A model generated the notes under the pieces. The model did no database searches. It was not told where the DNA came from and worked only from the letters and a program-made list of their open reading frames with translations. A program made the position numbers and the translations under genes. 64,000 nt of DNA from Paracoccus onchidii (GTDB taxonomy: Bacteria; Pseudomonadota; Alphaproteobacteria; Rhodobacterales; Rhodobacteraceae), in NCBI RefSeq assembly GCF_028294535.1, contig NZ_JAQBIE010000008.1:62001-126000 (forward strand). Reading direction: 5' to 3'. Below, piece by piece: positions 34,164 through 43,695 of this stretch; within the stretch, counting starts at the first letter, position 1, and each line of letters begins with the position of its first letter.

Positions 34164-34232
34164 GTATCGATACTAATTCTGCTTGATCGACGAATGAATG
34201 CGGCGATAGTGAAAGTCACTATTTCGCGAAAT
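34164..34232. promoter_or_regulatory. cluster of three palindromes in the GST/LysR divergent promoter
   Basis: GTATCGATAC (34164-34173, perfect), ATAGTGA-AAG-TCACTAT (34206-34222, perfect 7-bp arms) and ATTTCGCGAAAT (34221-34232, perfect) sit within 70 bases between the divergent starts at 34101 and 34251. The middle one has the T-N-A dyad form favoured by LysR regulators and lies about 30 bases before the LysR start. Confidence 0.6.
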
Positions 34233-34250
34233 GATAATAATCGGGGCGCG

Positions 34251-35147
34251 ATGGACCGCTTGCAAAGCCTGGAAGTTTTTATTGCGGTTGCCGAGGCCGA
34301 AAGTTTTGCGGCTGGCGCGCGGCACCTTGGGTTAAGTGCGCCTTCAGTGACGCGGGGGGTAAACGCGCTCGAGACGCGTCTGGGGGCGCGGCTGTTTACC
34401 CGTACGACGCGGCGTGTTCGGTTGACCGAGGTTGGCCGGGTCTATCTCGAAGATGCGCGCCACATCCTGACCCAGCTGCAGGCCGCCGATGATGCGGCAG
34501 CGGGCGCGGCCCTGAACCCGGTCGGCGAATTGAGGGTGACTTGCCCGCATGAATTTGGTCGTCTGCATGTGACGCCCATCCTGGCGGATTTTCTGGATAG
34601 CTATCCAGATCTGACTGCGGATGTCGTGATGTTGGACCGTGTGGTGAACATGATCGAAGAAGGCTTTGACATTGCGGTGCGCATCGGTCCGCTGCCGTCA
34701 TCGGGCCTGACGGCGGTGAAGGTCGGGCAGGTGCGCCGAATGGTTTGTGCGTCGCCCGAATATCTGAACGCATATGGCGCGCCCGAAAAACCTGCGGATC
34801 TGACAGGCCACCGGATCGTGGCCGCGGGTGCTGTCAGTCCGATGATCGACTGGCGTTTCGGGCGCGATTCCTCGTTGCCGGTGCGTATCAGGCCGCGCCT
34901 GCGCCTGAGCAGCGTCGCGGCGGCGATCGCGGTGGCGCGGACCGGATGGGGCCTGACACGTGTGCTGTCCTATCAGATTGGCGACGATTTGCTGGATGGC
35001 ACCCTGCAACCGGTGCTGGTAGAGTATGAGCCGGATCCATTGCCGATTCATCTGGTGCATGTCGAAGGTCGGCGGGCGCCTGCCAAGGTGCGCAGCTTTA
35101 TTGATTTTGCGCGAACGCGGTTGCGAATGCTTGCAACGCCTGACTGA
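34251..35147 (+). CDS. LysR-family transcriptional regulator
   Basis: Regulator of 298 residues: winged helix-turn-helix at about 1-60 (LQSLEVFIAVAEAESFAAGA, LSAPSVTRGVNALE) and a LysR substrate-binding domain at about 88-290. Start at 34251 with GGGG upstream; the frame is open to 34161 but would run through the palindromic operators. Divergent from the GST gene, so it probably controls GST plus the reductase and itself. Effector unknown. Confidence 0.87.
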   Translation: MDRLQSLEVFIAVAEAESFAAGARHLGLSAPSVTRGVNALETRLGARLFTRTTRRVRLTEVGRVYLEDARHILTQLQAADDAAAGAALNPVGELRVTCPHEFGRLHVTPILADFLDSYPDLTADVVMLDRVVNMIEEGFDIAVRIGPLPSSGLTAVKVGQVRRMVCASPEYLNAYGAPEKPADLTGHRIVAAGAVSPMIDWRFGRDSSLPVRIRPRLRLSSVAAAIAVARTGWGLTRVLSYQIGDDLLDGTLQPVLVEYEPDPLPIHLVHVEGRRAPAKVRSFIDFARTRLRMLATPD

Positions 35148-35288
35148 CGGCATGGCAGGACGGCAATGCTCCCCTTGCCTTGATCGCCGGTTTGGTATAC
35201 AGCCGCATACAATTGAACTGCCGCCGTTTGCCGGGTGCCCTGACGCCCGGTGCTCCAGCCTCGTCCAACACTGACTGTAGGGATCGCC

Positions 35289-38081
35289 ATGAGCTTGTAC
35301 ACCGAGTACCTGAATGAAATCGAAACGCGCAAGGCCGAAGGGCTGCACCCCAAGCCGATCGATGACGGGGCACTGGTTCAGGAACTGATCGCGCAGATTC
35401 AGGATGCCGCACATCCCCATCGCAAGGATTCGCTGGAATTCTTTATCTATAACACCCTGCCCGGCACCACGAGCGCCGCCGGTGTCAAGGCCGCGTTTCT
35501 CAAGCAGATCATTCTGGGACAGGCTGTCGTCGCGGAAATCACACCCGATTTCGCCTTCGAGTTGCTGTCGCATATGAAGGGCGGCCCCTCGGTCGAGATG
35601 CTGCTGGATCTGGCACTTGGCGATGATGACGCAATCGCGGCCAAGGCAGGCGAAGTTCTGAAAACCCAGGTGTTCCTGTACGAAGCCGACATGGACCGCC
35701 TGTCCACCGCATATCGCGATGGTAATGCAATCGCCCGCGATGTTCTGGAAAGCTATAGCAAGGCCGAATTCTTCACCAAGCTTCCCGATGTCGAAGACGA
35801 GATCAAGGTCGTGTCCTATATCGCTGCCGAAGGTGATATTTCGACCGACCTGCTGTCACCGGGCAATCAGGCCCATTCGCGTTCCGACCGTGAACTGCAC
35901 GGCAAATGCATGATCTCGCCCGAAGCGCAGGCCGAGATCCAGAAGCTGCAGGAACAGCACCCTGACAAACGGGTCATGCTGGTTGCGGAAAAGGGCACGA
36001 TGGGCGTCGGCTCGTCGCGGATGTCCGGCGTCAACAATGTGGCGTTGTGGACCGGCAAGAAGGCCAGCCCCTATGTGCCGTTCGTCAATTTCGCGCCGGT
36101 CGTGGCCGGTACGAACGGTATTTCCCCGATCTTCCTGACGACGGTTGGCGTGACCGGCGGTATCGGGCTGGACCTGAAGAACTGGGTCAAGAAGGTCGGT
36201 CCCGATGGCAAGCCATTGGTGAACAATGACGGCAACCCGATCCTCGAACAGAAATACTCGGTTGAAACCGGCACGGTCCTGACCATCAACACCAGGGACA
36301 AGAAGCTTTACAACGAAGCCGGAGATCAGGAACTGGTCGACGTGTCGTCCGCCTTTACCCCCCAAAAGGTCGAATTCATGAAGGCCGGCAGCTCTTATGC
36401 GGTTGTGTTCGGCAAGAAATTGCAGACATTCGCGGCGGAAACGCTTGGCGTCGAAGCGGCTGCGGTCTTTGCGCCGTCAAAAGAGGTCTCGGTCGAGGGG
36501 CAGGGGCTGACTGCGGTTGAAAAAATCTTCAACAAGAATGCCGTCGGCGTTGCCGAGGGCAAGACCCTGCATGCCGGTTCGGATGTGCGGGTCAAGGTCA
36601 ACATCGTCGGTTCACAGGACACGACGGGTCTGATGACCTCGCAGGAACTCGAGGCGATGGCCGCCACCGTCATTTCGCCGACGGTTGACGGGGCCTATCA
36701 GTCGGGCTGTCACACCGCGTCGGTCTGGGACAAGAAGGCTCAGGCCAACATCCCGCGCCTGATGAAATTCATGAACAATTTCGGTCTGATCACCGCGCGC
36801 GATCCCCGGGATGGATATCACGCGATGACCGACGTGATCCACAAGGTGCTGAACGACATCACTGTGGATGACTGGGACATCATCATCGGCGGCGACAGCC
36901 ATACCCGCATGTCCAAAGGGGTTGCCTTTGGCGCCGATTCCGGAACCGTCGCGCTGGCGCTTGCGACGGGTGAGGCGACGATGCCGATCCCTGAATCCGT
37001 CAAGGTGACGTTCAAGGGCAAGATGGCCGATCACATGGACTTTCGTGATGTGGTTCATGCCACGCAGGCACAGATGTTGCAGCAGTTCGGGGACAATGTC
37101 TTTCAGGGCCGCGTGATCGAGGTGCATATCGGCACATTGCTGGCCGATCAGGCCTTTACCTTTACCGACTGGACCGCCGAGATGAAGGCGAAAGCGTCGA
37201 TCTGCATTTCCGAGGATGAGACCCTGATCGGCTCGCTCGAGCTGGCCAAGGCCCGTATCCAGGTGATGATCGACAAGGGCATGGACAACGAGGCAGGCAC
37301 CTTGAAAGGCCTGATCGCCAAGGCCGACAAGCGCATTTCCCAGATTCGCACCGGCGAGAAACCGGCACTGACACCTGACGACAATGCCAAGTATTTCGCC
37401 GAGGTCGTGGTTGATCTTGACGTGATCGATGAACCAATGATCGCGGACCCGGATGTGAACAACACCGATGCGTCGCGGCGCTATACCCATGACACGATCC
37501 GTCCCGTTTCCTATTACGGCGGCGAGAAGAAGGTCGATCTGGGATTTGTCGGATCCTGCATGGTGCACAAGGGTGACATGAAGATCGTTGCCCAGATGCT
37601 GAAGAACCTAGAAGAGGCGCAGGGCAAGGTCGAGTTCAAGGCCCCGCTGGTTGTTGCGGCCCCCACCTACAATATCATCGATGAATTGAAGGCCGAGGGC
37701 GACTGGGAAATCCTGCAGAAATATTCGGGTTTCGAGTTCGATGACATGTTCCCGAAAAGCACCGCGCGGACCGAATACGAGAATATCCTCTACCTAGAGC
37801 GTCCGGGCTGCAACCTGTGCATGGGCAATCAGGAAAAGGCCGCAAAAGGCGACACCGTTCTGGCAACGTCGACGCGGCTGTTCCAGGGACGTGTCGTCGA
37901 GGATTCGGCCGAGAAGAAGGGCGAATCCCTGCTGGCCTCGACGCCGGTCGTGGTCCTGTCGGCGATCCTGGGTCGTACGCCCAGCTCCGAGGAATACAAA
38001 TCCGCGGTCAAGGGCATCGACCTGACCAAGTTCGCGCCGCCTGCCGAAGCGCCCGGCACCAGCCGTTCGGTCCATTTCTAA
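35289..38081 (+). CDS. acnB: aconitate hydratase B
   Basis: 4Fe-4S aconitase of 930 residues, converting citrate to isocitrate in the TCA cycle. Domain order is the AcnB type: N-terminal HEAT-like domain (about 1-160), swivel domain, then the catalytic domains. Cluster ligands are visible as Cys in GFVGSCMVHKGDMK and the pair in PGCNLCMGNQEKAAKGD. GVNNVALWTG and GGDSHTRMSKGVAFGADSG are further markers. The start at 35289 (MSLYTEYLNEIETRKAEG) matches AcnB proteins; the frame is open to 35250. Single-gene unit ended by a strong terminator. AcnB is commonest in gammaproteobacteria; alphaproteobacteria more often rely on AcnA. Confidence 0.94.
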   Translation: MSLYTEYLNEIETRKAEGLHPKPIDDGALVQELIAQIQDAAHPHRKDSLEFFIYNTLPGTTSAAGVKAAFLKQIILGQAVVAEITPDFAFELLSHMKGGPSVEMLLDLALGDDDAIAAKAGEVLKTQVFLYEADMDRLSTAYRDGNAIARDVLESYSKAEFFTKLPDVEDEIKVVSYIAAEGDISTDLLSPGNQAHSRSDRELHGKCMISPEAQAEIQKLQEQHPDKRVMLVAEKGTMGVGSSRMSGVNNVALWTGKKASPYVPFVNFAPVVAGTNGISPIFLTTVGVTGGIGLDLKNWVKKVGPDGKPLVNNDGNPILEQKYSVETGTVLTINTRDKKLYNEAGDQELVDVSSAFTPQKVEFMKAGSSYAVVFGKKLQTFAAETLGVEAAAVFAPSKEVSVEGQGLTAVEKIFNKNAVGVAEGKTLHAGSDVRVKVNIVGSQDTTGLMTSQELEAMAATVISPTVDGAYQSGCHTASVWDKKAQANIPRLMKFMNNFGLITARDPRDGYHAMTDVIHKVLNDITVDDWDIIIGGDSHTRMSKGVAFGADSGTVALALATGEATMPIPESVKVTFKGKMADHMDFRDVVHATQAQMLQQFGDNVFQGRVIEVHIGTLLADQAFTFTDWTAEMKAKASICISEDETLIGSLELAKARIQVMIDKGMDNEAGTLKGLIAKADKRISQIRTGEKPALTPDDNAKYFAEVVVDLDVIDEPMIADPDVNNTDASRRYTHDTIRPVSYYGGEKKVDLGFVGSCMVHKGDMKIVAQMLKNLEEAQGKVEFKAPLVVAAPTYNIIDELKAEGDWEILQKYSGFEFDDMFPKSTARTEYENILYLERPGCNLCMGNQEKAAKGDTVLATSTRLFQGRVVEDSAEKKGESLLASTPVVVLSAILGRTPSSEEYKSAVKGIDLTKFAPPAEAPGTSRSVHF

Positions 38082-38160
38082 GCGGATGTTCTGCCCTGCC
38101 TCGCTGCCGGTAGCGCCGAGGGGCATGGCGTGGGTTCGCCCGGACGATATGACCACAAAC

Positions 38161-38198
38161 AAGAACTGCCGCGCGAGTGATCCGCGCGGCAGTTCTTT
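38161..38198 (+). terminator. strong intrinsic terminator after acnB
   Basis: AAGAACTGCCGCGCG (38161-38175) pairs perfectly with CGCGCGGCAGTTCTT (38183-38197) over a 7-base loop and is followed by TTTAT. This 15-bp stem lies 80 bases after the acnB stop and before the convergent dppF end; it may also stop dpp transcripts. Confidence 0.85.
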
Positions 38199-38255
38199 AT
38201 GCTTTGGGCCGTGACCGGTATTCGGGGGACGCTTGCTTGCGCCAGACTTTGGGGA

Positions 38256-39101
38256 TCAGGCGCCTGACAACTGCCGCGCGGCCTTGCGGCGGGCGACGCG
38301 GGCGCGGATCGCCTCGATATCCGTGACCGGCGTGGCGTTGAACAATTGCTGCGTATAGGCGTGTCGGGGGTTGGCAAAAATCTCGTCGCGCGAGGCCTGT
38401 TCGACGGCCTCGCCTTTTGAAATCACCATCACCTCATCCGCGATATAGCGCACCACCGACAGGTCGTGGCTGACAAAGACATAGGTCAGCCCCAATTCGT
38501 CCTGCAGATCGGCCAGCAGGTTCAGCACCTGCGCCTGCACCGACAGATCCAGCGCCGAGACCGGTTCGTCCAGCACCAGCAACGAGGGGTTCAGCATCAG
38601 CGCCCGCGCAATCGCGATCCGCTGCCGCTGTCCACCGGAAAACATGTGCGGATAGCGGTTGTAATGTTCAGGCATCAGCCCGACCTTTTGCAACATCGCC
38701 TTGGCCCGGTCGCGCCGTTCGGCGGCAGGCACATCGGTGTTGATGACCAGCGGTTCGGTCAGCACATCGCCGATCTTCTGACGCGGGTTCAGGCTGCCAT
38801 AGGGGTTCTGGAACACCATCTGCACCTTGGACCGCATCTCGGGACCGGGGCGTTTCGCCGCGATATCGACCGGCTGACCGTCGATCAGCAACTGCCCGCC
38901 CGAGGGCGCGTCGATCAGCGCGACGATCCGCGCCAGCGTCGATTTGCCGGACCCGGATTCGCCCACGATGGCCAGCGTCTTGCCCTTCTGGACGCTGAAA
39001 TCGATGCCCTTCACGGCGCGGACGGTCTTGGCCTTGCGCAGCATGCTGCCCGGCACGTGATAATCCTGAACGATGGCGCGTCCTTCGACGACTGGGGTCA
39101 T
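38256..39101 (-). CDS. dppF: dipeptide ABC transporter ATP-binding protein DppF
   Basis: Cytoplasmic ATPase of 281 residues, one of two in the dipeptide importer. Walker A is GESGSGKST (about 47-55), the signature is FSGGQRQRIAIARAL (about 154-168), and Walker B is LLVLDEPVSALD (about 174-185). The oligopeptide-type marker YGSLNPRQKIGDVLTEPL is clear. It is about 50 residues shorter at the C-terminus than E. coli DppF. Its ATG overlaps the dppD stop as ATGA. Last gene of dppABCDF. Confidence 0.88.
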   Translation of the reverse strand: MTPVVEGRAIVQDYHVPGSMLRKAKTVRAVKGIDFSVQKGKTLAIVGESGSGKSTLARIVALIDAPSGGQLLIDGQPVDIAAKRPGPEMRSKVQMVFQNPYGSLNPRQKIGDVLTEPLVINTDVPAAERRDRAKAMLQKVGLMPEHYNRYPHMFSGGQRQRIAIARALMLNPSLLVLDEPVSALDLSVQAQVLNLLADLQDELGLTYVFVSHDLSVVRYIADEVMVISKGEAVEQASRDEIFANPRHAYTQQLFNATPVTDIEAIRARVARRKAARQLSGA

Positions 39102-39937
39102 CGGGGGGCCTCCTCTTGGAAAAAGTCGGACACGGTGGGCAGGCGGTCGCCCGTCGCATGTTCCGGCAGCGCCGCCAGCAGCGCGCGGGTATAGCCGCTT
39201 TGCGGGGCCTCGAACAGGCTAAGGACGTCGGCCTCTTCCATCTTGCGGCCCTTGTATTGCACCACCACGCGATCGGCGGTTTCGGCCACGACCCCCATGT
39301 CATGGGTGATCAGGATCAGGCCCATGCCGTAATCCTCTTGCAGCTTCATCAGCAGGTCCAGGATCTGCTTCTGGATGGTCACATCCAGCGCCGTCGTCGG
39401 TTCGTCCGCGATCAGCAGGCGCGGATTGCTGGCGATGGCGATGGCGATCATCACCCGCTGACATTGCCCGCCCGACATCTGATGCGGATAGGTCTTCAGC
39501 TTTTCTTCGGGTTCGGGGATGCCCACCGCCTGAAACAGCTCGACCGCGCGGGCACGCGCTGCCTTGCCCGACAGGCCCAGATTGATGCGCAGCACTTCCT
39601 CGATCTGGAAGCCGACCGTGAAGGACGGGTTCAGCGAGGCGATCGGTTCCTGAAAGATCATCGTGATCTCTCGTCCGATCAGCTTGCGGCGCTGGCTGGC
39701 GGACATGGTCAGCAGGTTCTGACCGTCATAGCTCATTTCATCGGCGGTGACGGTGGCGGTGTCGGGCAGAAGCCCCATCACGGCCAGCATCGAGACCGAT
39801 TTGCCGGACCCGGATTCGCCCACGATGGCCAGAACCTCGCTGCGATCGACGGACACGTCGATCCCGTCCACGGCGGTAAAGCTGCCGGTGGCGGTCGCGA
39901 ATTTGACGGTCAGGTTGCGGATGGTCAGCAGGGACAT
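39098..39937 (-). CDS. dppD: dipeptide ABC transporter ATP-binding protein DppD
   Basis: Cytoplasmic ATPase of 279 residues. Walker [10 protein letters not shown] (about 38-46), the oligopeptide-specific stretch [17 protein letters not shown] (about 93-109), the signature [16 protein letters not shown] and Walker [13 protein letters not shown]. In the signature the usual Arg is Cys (GGQCQR against GGQRQR). It lies 4 bases after dppC and overlaps dppF by 4. It lacks the C-terminal extension with the Fe-S cysteines reported for some DppD proteins. Confidence 0.88.
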   Translation of the reverse strand: MSLLTIRNLTVKFATATGSFTAVDGIDVSVDRSEVLAIVGESGSGKSVSMLAVMGLLPDTATVTADEMSYDGQNLLTMSASQRRKLIGREITMIFQEPIASLNPSFTVGFQIEEVLRINLGLSGKAARARAVELFQAVGIPEPEEKLKTYPHQMSGGQCQRVMIAIAIASNPRLLIADEPTTALDVTIQKQILDLLMKLQEDYGMGLILITHDMGVVAETADRVVVQYKGRKMEEADVLSLFEAPQSGYTRALLAALPEHATGDRLPTVSDFFQEEAPR

Positions 39938-39941
39938 GGCA

Positions 39942-40841
39942 TCAGCTCCGCTTCAGTTTCGGGTCAAGCGCGTCGCGAAGACCGTCGCCCATCATGTTGA
40001 TCGCCAGAACAGAGGTCAGGATCGCCAGACCGGGGAAGGTCACGACCCACCAGGCGCGCAGGATGAATTCACGCGCCTCGGCCAGCATGGTGCCCCATTC
40101 CGGCGCAGGCGGCTGTGCACCCATGCCCAGAAAGCCAAGCGCGGCGGAATCCAGCACGGCGGACGAAAACGACAGCGTGGCCTGAACGATCAGCGGCGCA
40201 AGGCAGTTCGGCAGGATCGTCTTGAACATCAGGCGCATGTTGCCGGCACCGGCCACGCGGGCGGCGGTGACATATTCGCGCTTCATCTCGCTCATGACGG
40301 CGGCGCGGGTCAGGCGGGCGAAATGCGGCTGATAGACGATGGCGATGGCGATCATCGCATTGGTCAGGCCCGGCCCCAGAACCGCGACCAGCACAAGCGC
40401 CAGCAGCAGCGAGGGGAAGGCCAGGATGATGTCCATGACCCGCATGATCACGGCATCGACCCAGCCCCGGAAGAACCCCGCGACCAGCCCGATGAAGATG
40501 CCGCCGAACAGCGCGATGGACACGACCACGATGCCGATGAACAGCGAATATTGCGCGCCATAGATCAGCCGCGACAGCATGTCCCGCCCGACCGCATCGG
40601 TGCCCAGAAGGAACTCGGCCCGGCCACCTTCCTGCCAGAAGGGTGGCAGCAGCAGCGCGTCACGATATTGCGTCGCGGGCGAATGGGGCGCCAGAACCGG
40701 CGCGAAGATCGCGGTCAGGACCAGCAGGATAAAGACGAACAACCCGACCACGGCACCGCGGTTCTGGCGGAAATAGAACCAGAACTCGGCCAGCATCTGG
40801 CGACGGATCGCGGCGGTCGACATTTGTGCGGAATTGCTCAT
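39942..40841 (-). CDS. dppC: dipeptide ABC transporter permease DppC
   Basis: Inner-membrane permease of 299 residues with an N-terminal OppC_N segment (helix at about 31-53) and a BPD_transp_1 core. Landmarks: FLLGTDAVGRDMLSRLIYGA (about 84-103), the EAA loop AARVAGAGNMRLMFKTILPN (about 197-216), and LGFLGMGAQPPAPEWG near the end, typical of DppC/OppC. Its ATG overlaps the dppB stop (ATGA). Confidence 0.9.
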   Translation of the reverse strand: MSNSAQMSTAAIRRQMLAEFWFYFRQNRGAVVGLFVFILLVLTAIFAPVLAPHSPATQYRDALLLPPFWQEGGRAEFLLGTDAVGRDMLSRLIYGAQYSLFIGIVVVSIALFGGIFIGLVAGFFRGWVDAVIMRVMDIILAFPSLLLALVLVAVLGPGLTNAMIAIAIVYQPHFARLTRAAVMSEMKREYVTAARVAGAGNMRLMFKTILPNCLAPLIVQATLSFSSAVLDSAALGFLGMGAQPPAPEWGTMLAEAREFILRAWWVVTFPGLAILTSVLAINMMGDGLRDALDPKLKRS

Positions 40842-41845
40842 GACGCGCGGATCCTTGGGTTGATGAGGCCATAGGTCAGATCGACCAGCAGGTTCACGAC
40901 CATGACCATGCCCGCGATCAGCAGCAGCCCCGATTGCACCACCGGATAGTCACGGCGCGAAATGGAATCGATCATCCATTTGCCGATGCCGGGCCAGCTG
41001 AAGATGGTTTCGGTCAGGATCGCCCCCGCCATCAGCACGCCGATCTGCAGGCCGATGGTGGTGACGACCGGGATCATCGCATTGCGCAGCGCGTGAACGC
41101 CGATCACCCGGCGTGACGGCATGCCCTTGGCGCGGGCGGTGCGGACGTAATCTTCGCCCATCACTTCCAGCATGGCCGACCGTGTCTGGCGTGCGATCAC
41201 GGCCAGCGGGATCGTGGCCAGAACGACGCTTGGCAGGATCAGGTGACTGACGGCCGAGATGAAGGCCCCGTCCTGCCCCGACAACAGGCTGTCGATCAGC
41301 ATGAAACCGGTGACCTGCGGAAAGAAATACATCAGGCTGATGCGGCCCGACACCGGGGTCCAGCCAAGGAACCCCGAAAAGAAGATGATCAGCAGCAGGC
41401 CCCACCAGAAGATCGGCATCGAAAAGCCGACCAGGGCGGTGGTCATGGACAGCTGATCGAACCAGCTGCCGCGCTTGATCGCGGCCAGAACGCCGACCGG
41501 CACGCCGATCAGCGTGGCGATGATGATCGCGCACAGGCCCAGTTCGACCGTTGCCGGGAACAGGGCCAGAAATTCGGTCAGGACAGGCTTCTTGGTGACC
41601 AGCGAATTGCCGAAATCACCCTGCAAAAGGCGCCCCAGAAAATCGAAATACTGCATGATGAAGGGCTTGTCGAAGCCCAGCTGCGCGCTGAGTTCGGCGT
41701 GGCGTTCCGGCGAAACGCCGCGCTCGCCCGCCATCAACAGCACCGGATCGCCCGGCAGGATGCGGACGAAGCCAAAGGCAATGATGGTGATCCCAAGGAA
41801 GGTCGGGACCAGATACAGCAGCTTTGAGAGGATGAAACGGACCAT
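40838..41845 (-). CDS. dppB: dipeptide ABC transporter permease DppB
   Basis: Inner-membrane permease of 335 residues with six helices. Landmarks: LVPTFLGITIIAFGFVRILP (12-31) at the N-terminus, the EAA loop ARAKGMPSRRVIGVHALRNA (about 234-253) and VLMAGAILTETIFSWPGIG (about 268-286). Follows dppA after a 74-base gap that holds a 12-bp hairpin, and overlaps dppC by 4 bases. Confidence 0.9.
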   Translation of the reverse strand: MVRFILSKLLYLVPTFLGITIIAFGFVRILPGDPVLLMAGERGVSPERHAELSAQLGFDKPFIMQYFDFLGRLLQGDFGNSLVTKKPVLTEFLALFPATVELGLCAIIIATLIGVPVGVLAAIKRGSWFDQLSMTTALVGFSMPIFWWGLLLIIFFSGFLGWTPVSGRISLMYFFPQVTGFMLIDSLLSGQDGAFISAVSHLILPSVVLATIPLAVIARQTRSAMLEVMGEDYVRTARAKGMPSRRVIGVHALRNAMIPVVTTIGLQIGVLMAGAILTETIFSWPGIGKWMIDSISRRDYPVVQSGLLLIAGMVMVVNLLVDLTYGLINPRIRAS

Positions 41846-41862
41846 TCGCCTCTTTCCTTGAA

Positions 41863-41891
41863 GAACGCGCGGGGTCTGGCCCCGCGCGTTC
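41863..41891 (-). terminator. hairpin between dppA and dppB
   Basis: GAACGCGCGGGG (41863-41874) pairs perfectly with CCCCGCGCGTTC (41880-41891) over a 5-base loop. On the transcribed (minus) strand it is followed by TTCAAGGAAAG, with no T run. It should act as partial attenuator and mRNA 3'-end protector, raising DppA over the membrane subunits. Confidence 0.65.
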
Positions 41892-41919
41892 GTATGTCAA
41901 CAAACGTGACGCGGAGGGC

Positions 41920-43521
41920 TTATTCGGCCAGATCCACATCCTCGAAGGTGAAATCGCCAAGCGGGCTCATCTTGAAGCCCGACACCTTGGTCGACATCGG
42001 CACATACTGGGTCGAATGTGCGATGGTCAGCCAGGGCGCCTGTTCCTTGAAGATCACCTGCGCCTGTTCATACAGCGCGGTGCGTTCAGCCTGATCGGCG
42101 GTCACCTTGGCCTGTTGCAGCAGATCCGAGAATTCCTCGTTGCACCAGAAAGCCCGGTTCGCGCCGCCTTCCTTGGCGGATTCGCAGGACAGCAGAACCG
42201 ACAGGAAGTTGTCGGGATCGCCGTTGTCGCCGGTCCAGCCCAAGATCACCGCACCGTCGCGGCCCTCTTCCATCGATTTCGACAGATATTCGCCCCATTC
42301 ATAGGACACGATTTCCGCGCTGACACCGACCTTGGACAGATCTTCCTGCATCAGTTCGGCCGTGCGGCGGGCATTGGGCATGTAGGGACGCTGCACCGGC
42401 ATCGCCCAGATGTTCATCGACAGATCGGTGGCGCCCTCTTCTTCCAGCATGGCCTTGGCGGCTTCGGGGTCATAGGCATCGTCCTCGACCGCGTCGTTAT
42501 AGGACCACATGGTCGGCGGCAGCGGGTTCTTGGCCGGTTCGGCCGCGCCCTGGAACACCGCGTCGATAATGGCGTCCTTGTTGATCGCCATGTTCAGCGC
42601 CTTGCGGACCTTCGGATTGTCGAAGGGCGCGATGGTGGTGTTATAGGCCAGATAGCCCACGTTCAGGCCCGGCTGTTCATCCAGCTTCAGGCTGTCGTCA
42701 GCCTTGATCGATTCCAGATCGGCGGGCGAGGGATAGGGCATCAGGTGGCATTCGCCGGCCTTCAGCTTTTGCAGGCGCACGGCGGAATCGGGCGTGATCG
42801 CAAAGACCAGATCGTCGATCATGGGCGCGGTGCCCCAGTAATCGGCGTTCTTCTGGTAACGGATCACCGCATCCTTCTGATAGGCCACGAATTTGAACGG
42901 ACCGGTGCCGATGGGCAGGTTGTTCAGATCTTCCATCGTGCCGGCCTCGGCCAGCGTATCGGCATATTCCTTGCTGACGATCGAGGCGAAGGGCATGGCG
43001 ATATTGGCCAGGAACGGTGCCTCGGGCTGGTTCAGCGAGATCTTGACGGTGTAGTCGTCGATCTTCTCGATCGATTTCACCAGGTTCGGCATGTCCATGG
43101 CGGTGTAATATTCATAGGTGATGCCCGGAATATACTGGTGCCACGGATGTTCGGTATCGCCCTGACGCTGGAACGAGAAGATCACGTCATCGGCGTTGAA
43201 ATCGCGCGTCGGGGTAAAGCTGTCATTCGACTGCCATTTCACACCCTCGCGCAGGTGAAAGGTGTATTCGGTGCCGTCCTCGGACACGTCCCAGCTTTCG
43301 GCCAGGCCGGGCATGACTTCGGTGGTGCCCTTCTTGAATTCGGTCAGACGGTTGTAGATCGGATGCGCCGAGGCATCGAAGGTCGTGCCGGCGGTATAGG
43401 GCGAGGGGTCGAACCCTTCGGGCGAGGCTTCCGAGCAATAGACAAAGGTCTTTGCTTCGGCCACGGCGGTGGTCATGGCCAGCGCCGACACGGCCAGAAG
43501 GCTGCGGGAAAGATATTTCAT
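41920..43521 (-). CDS. dppA: dipeptide-binding protein DppA
   Basis: Periplasmic SBP_bac_5 protein of 533 residues with a signal peptide of about 23 ([11 protein letters not shown]..., ending AEAK). The mature protein follows E. coli DppA closely: [75 protein letters not shown] and [12 protein letters not shown]. The binding-site Asp of DppA lies in GDNGDPDN. The start at 43521 begins the signal peptide; the frame is open to 43572. Ligands are dipeptides and possibly 5-aminolevulinate or haem, which DppA proteins also carry. Confidence 0.94.
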   Translation of the reverse strand: MKYLSRSLLAVSALAMTTAVAEAKTFVYCSEASPEGFDPSPYTAGTTFDASAHPIYNRLTEFKKGTTEVMPGLAESWDVSEDGTEYTFHLREGVKWQSNDSFTPTRDFNADDVIFSFQRQGDTEHPWHQYIPGITYEYYTAMDMPNLVKSIEKIDDYTVKISLNQPEAPFLANIAMPFASIVSKEYADTLAEAGTMEDLNNLPIGTGPFKFVAYQKDAVIRYQKNADYWGTAPMIDDLVFAITPDSAVRLQKLKAGECHLMPYPSPADLESIKADDSLKLDEQPGLNVGYLAYNTTIAPFDNPKVRKALNMAINKDAIIDAVFQGAAEPAKNPLPPTMWSYNDAVEDDAYDPEAAKAMLEEEGATDLSMNIWAMPVQRPYMPNARRTAELMQEDLSKVGVSAEIVSYEWGEYLSKSMEEGRDGAVILGWTGDNGDPDNFLSVLLSCESAKEGGANRAFWCNEEFSDLLQQAKVTADQAERTALYEQAQVIFKEQAPWLTIAHSTQYVPMSTKVSGFKMSPLGDFTFEDVDLAE

Positions 43522-43695
43522 GCGAATCGTCCTTTTCGCTCTCTGTTGAACTGATGCCCGCGATTTCCCCATGGGGGGATTCGCGATGCTTATTACGTAG
43601 GCATATACCCGAGAGGGACCGGTGATCTACTGCCAACCCGTTAGACAGATAACTTTCCTGCATCGGGTGCAAGTGCGACGTCAGGTCAGCTTTGC

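Noticed and set aside
42016..43554. Open frame of 512 codons on the plus strand
   Set aside because: Antisense to dppA, which matches the family end to end.
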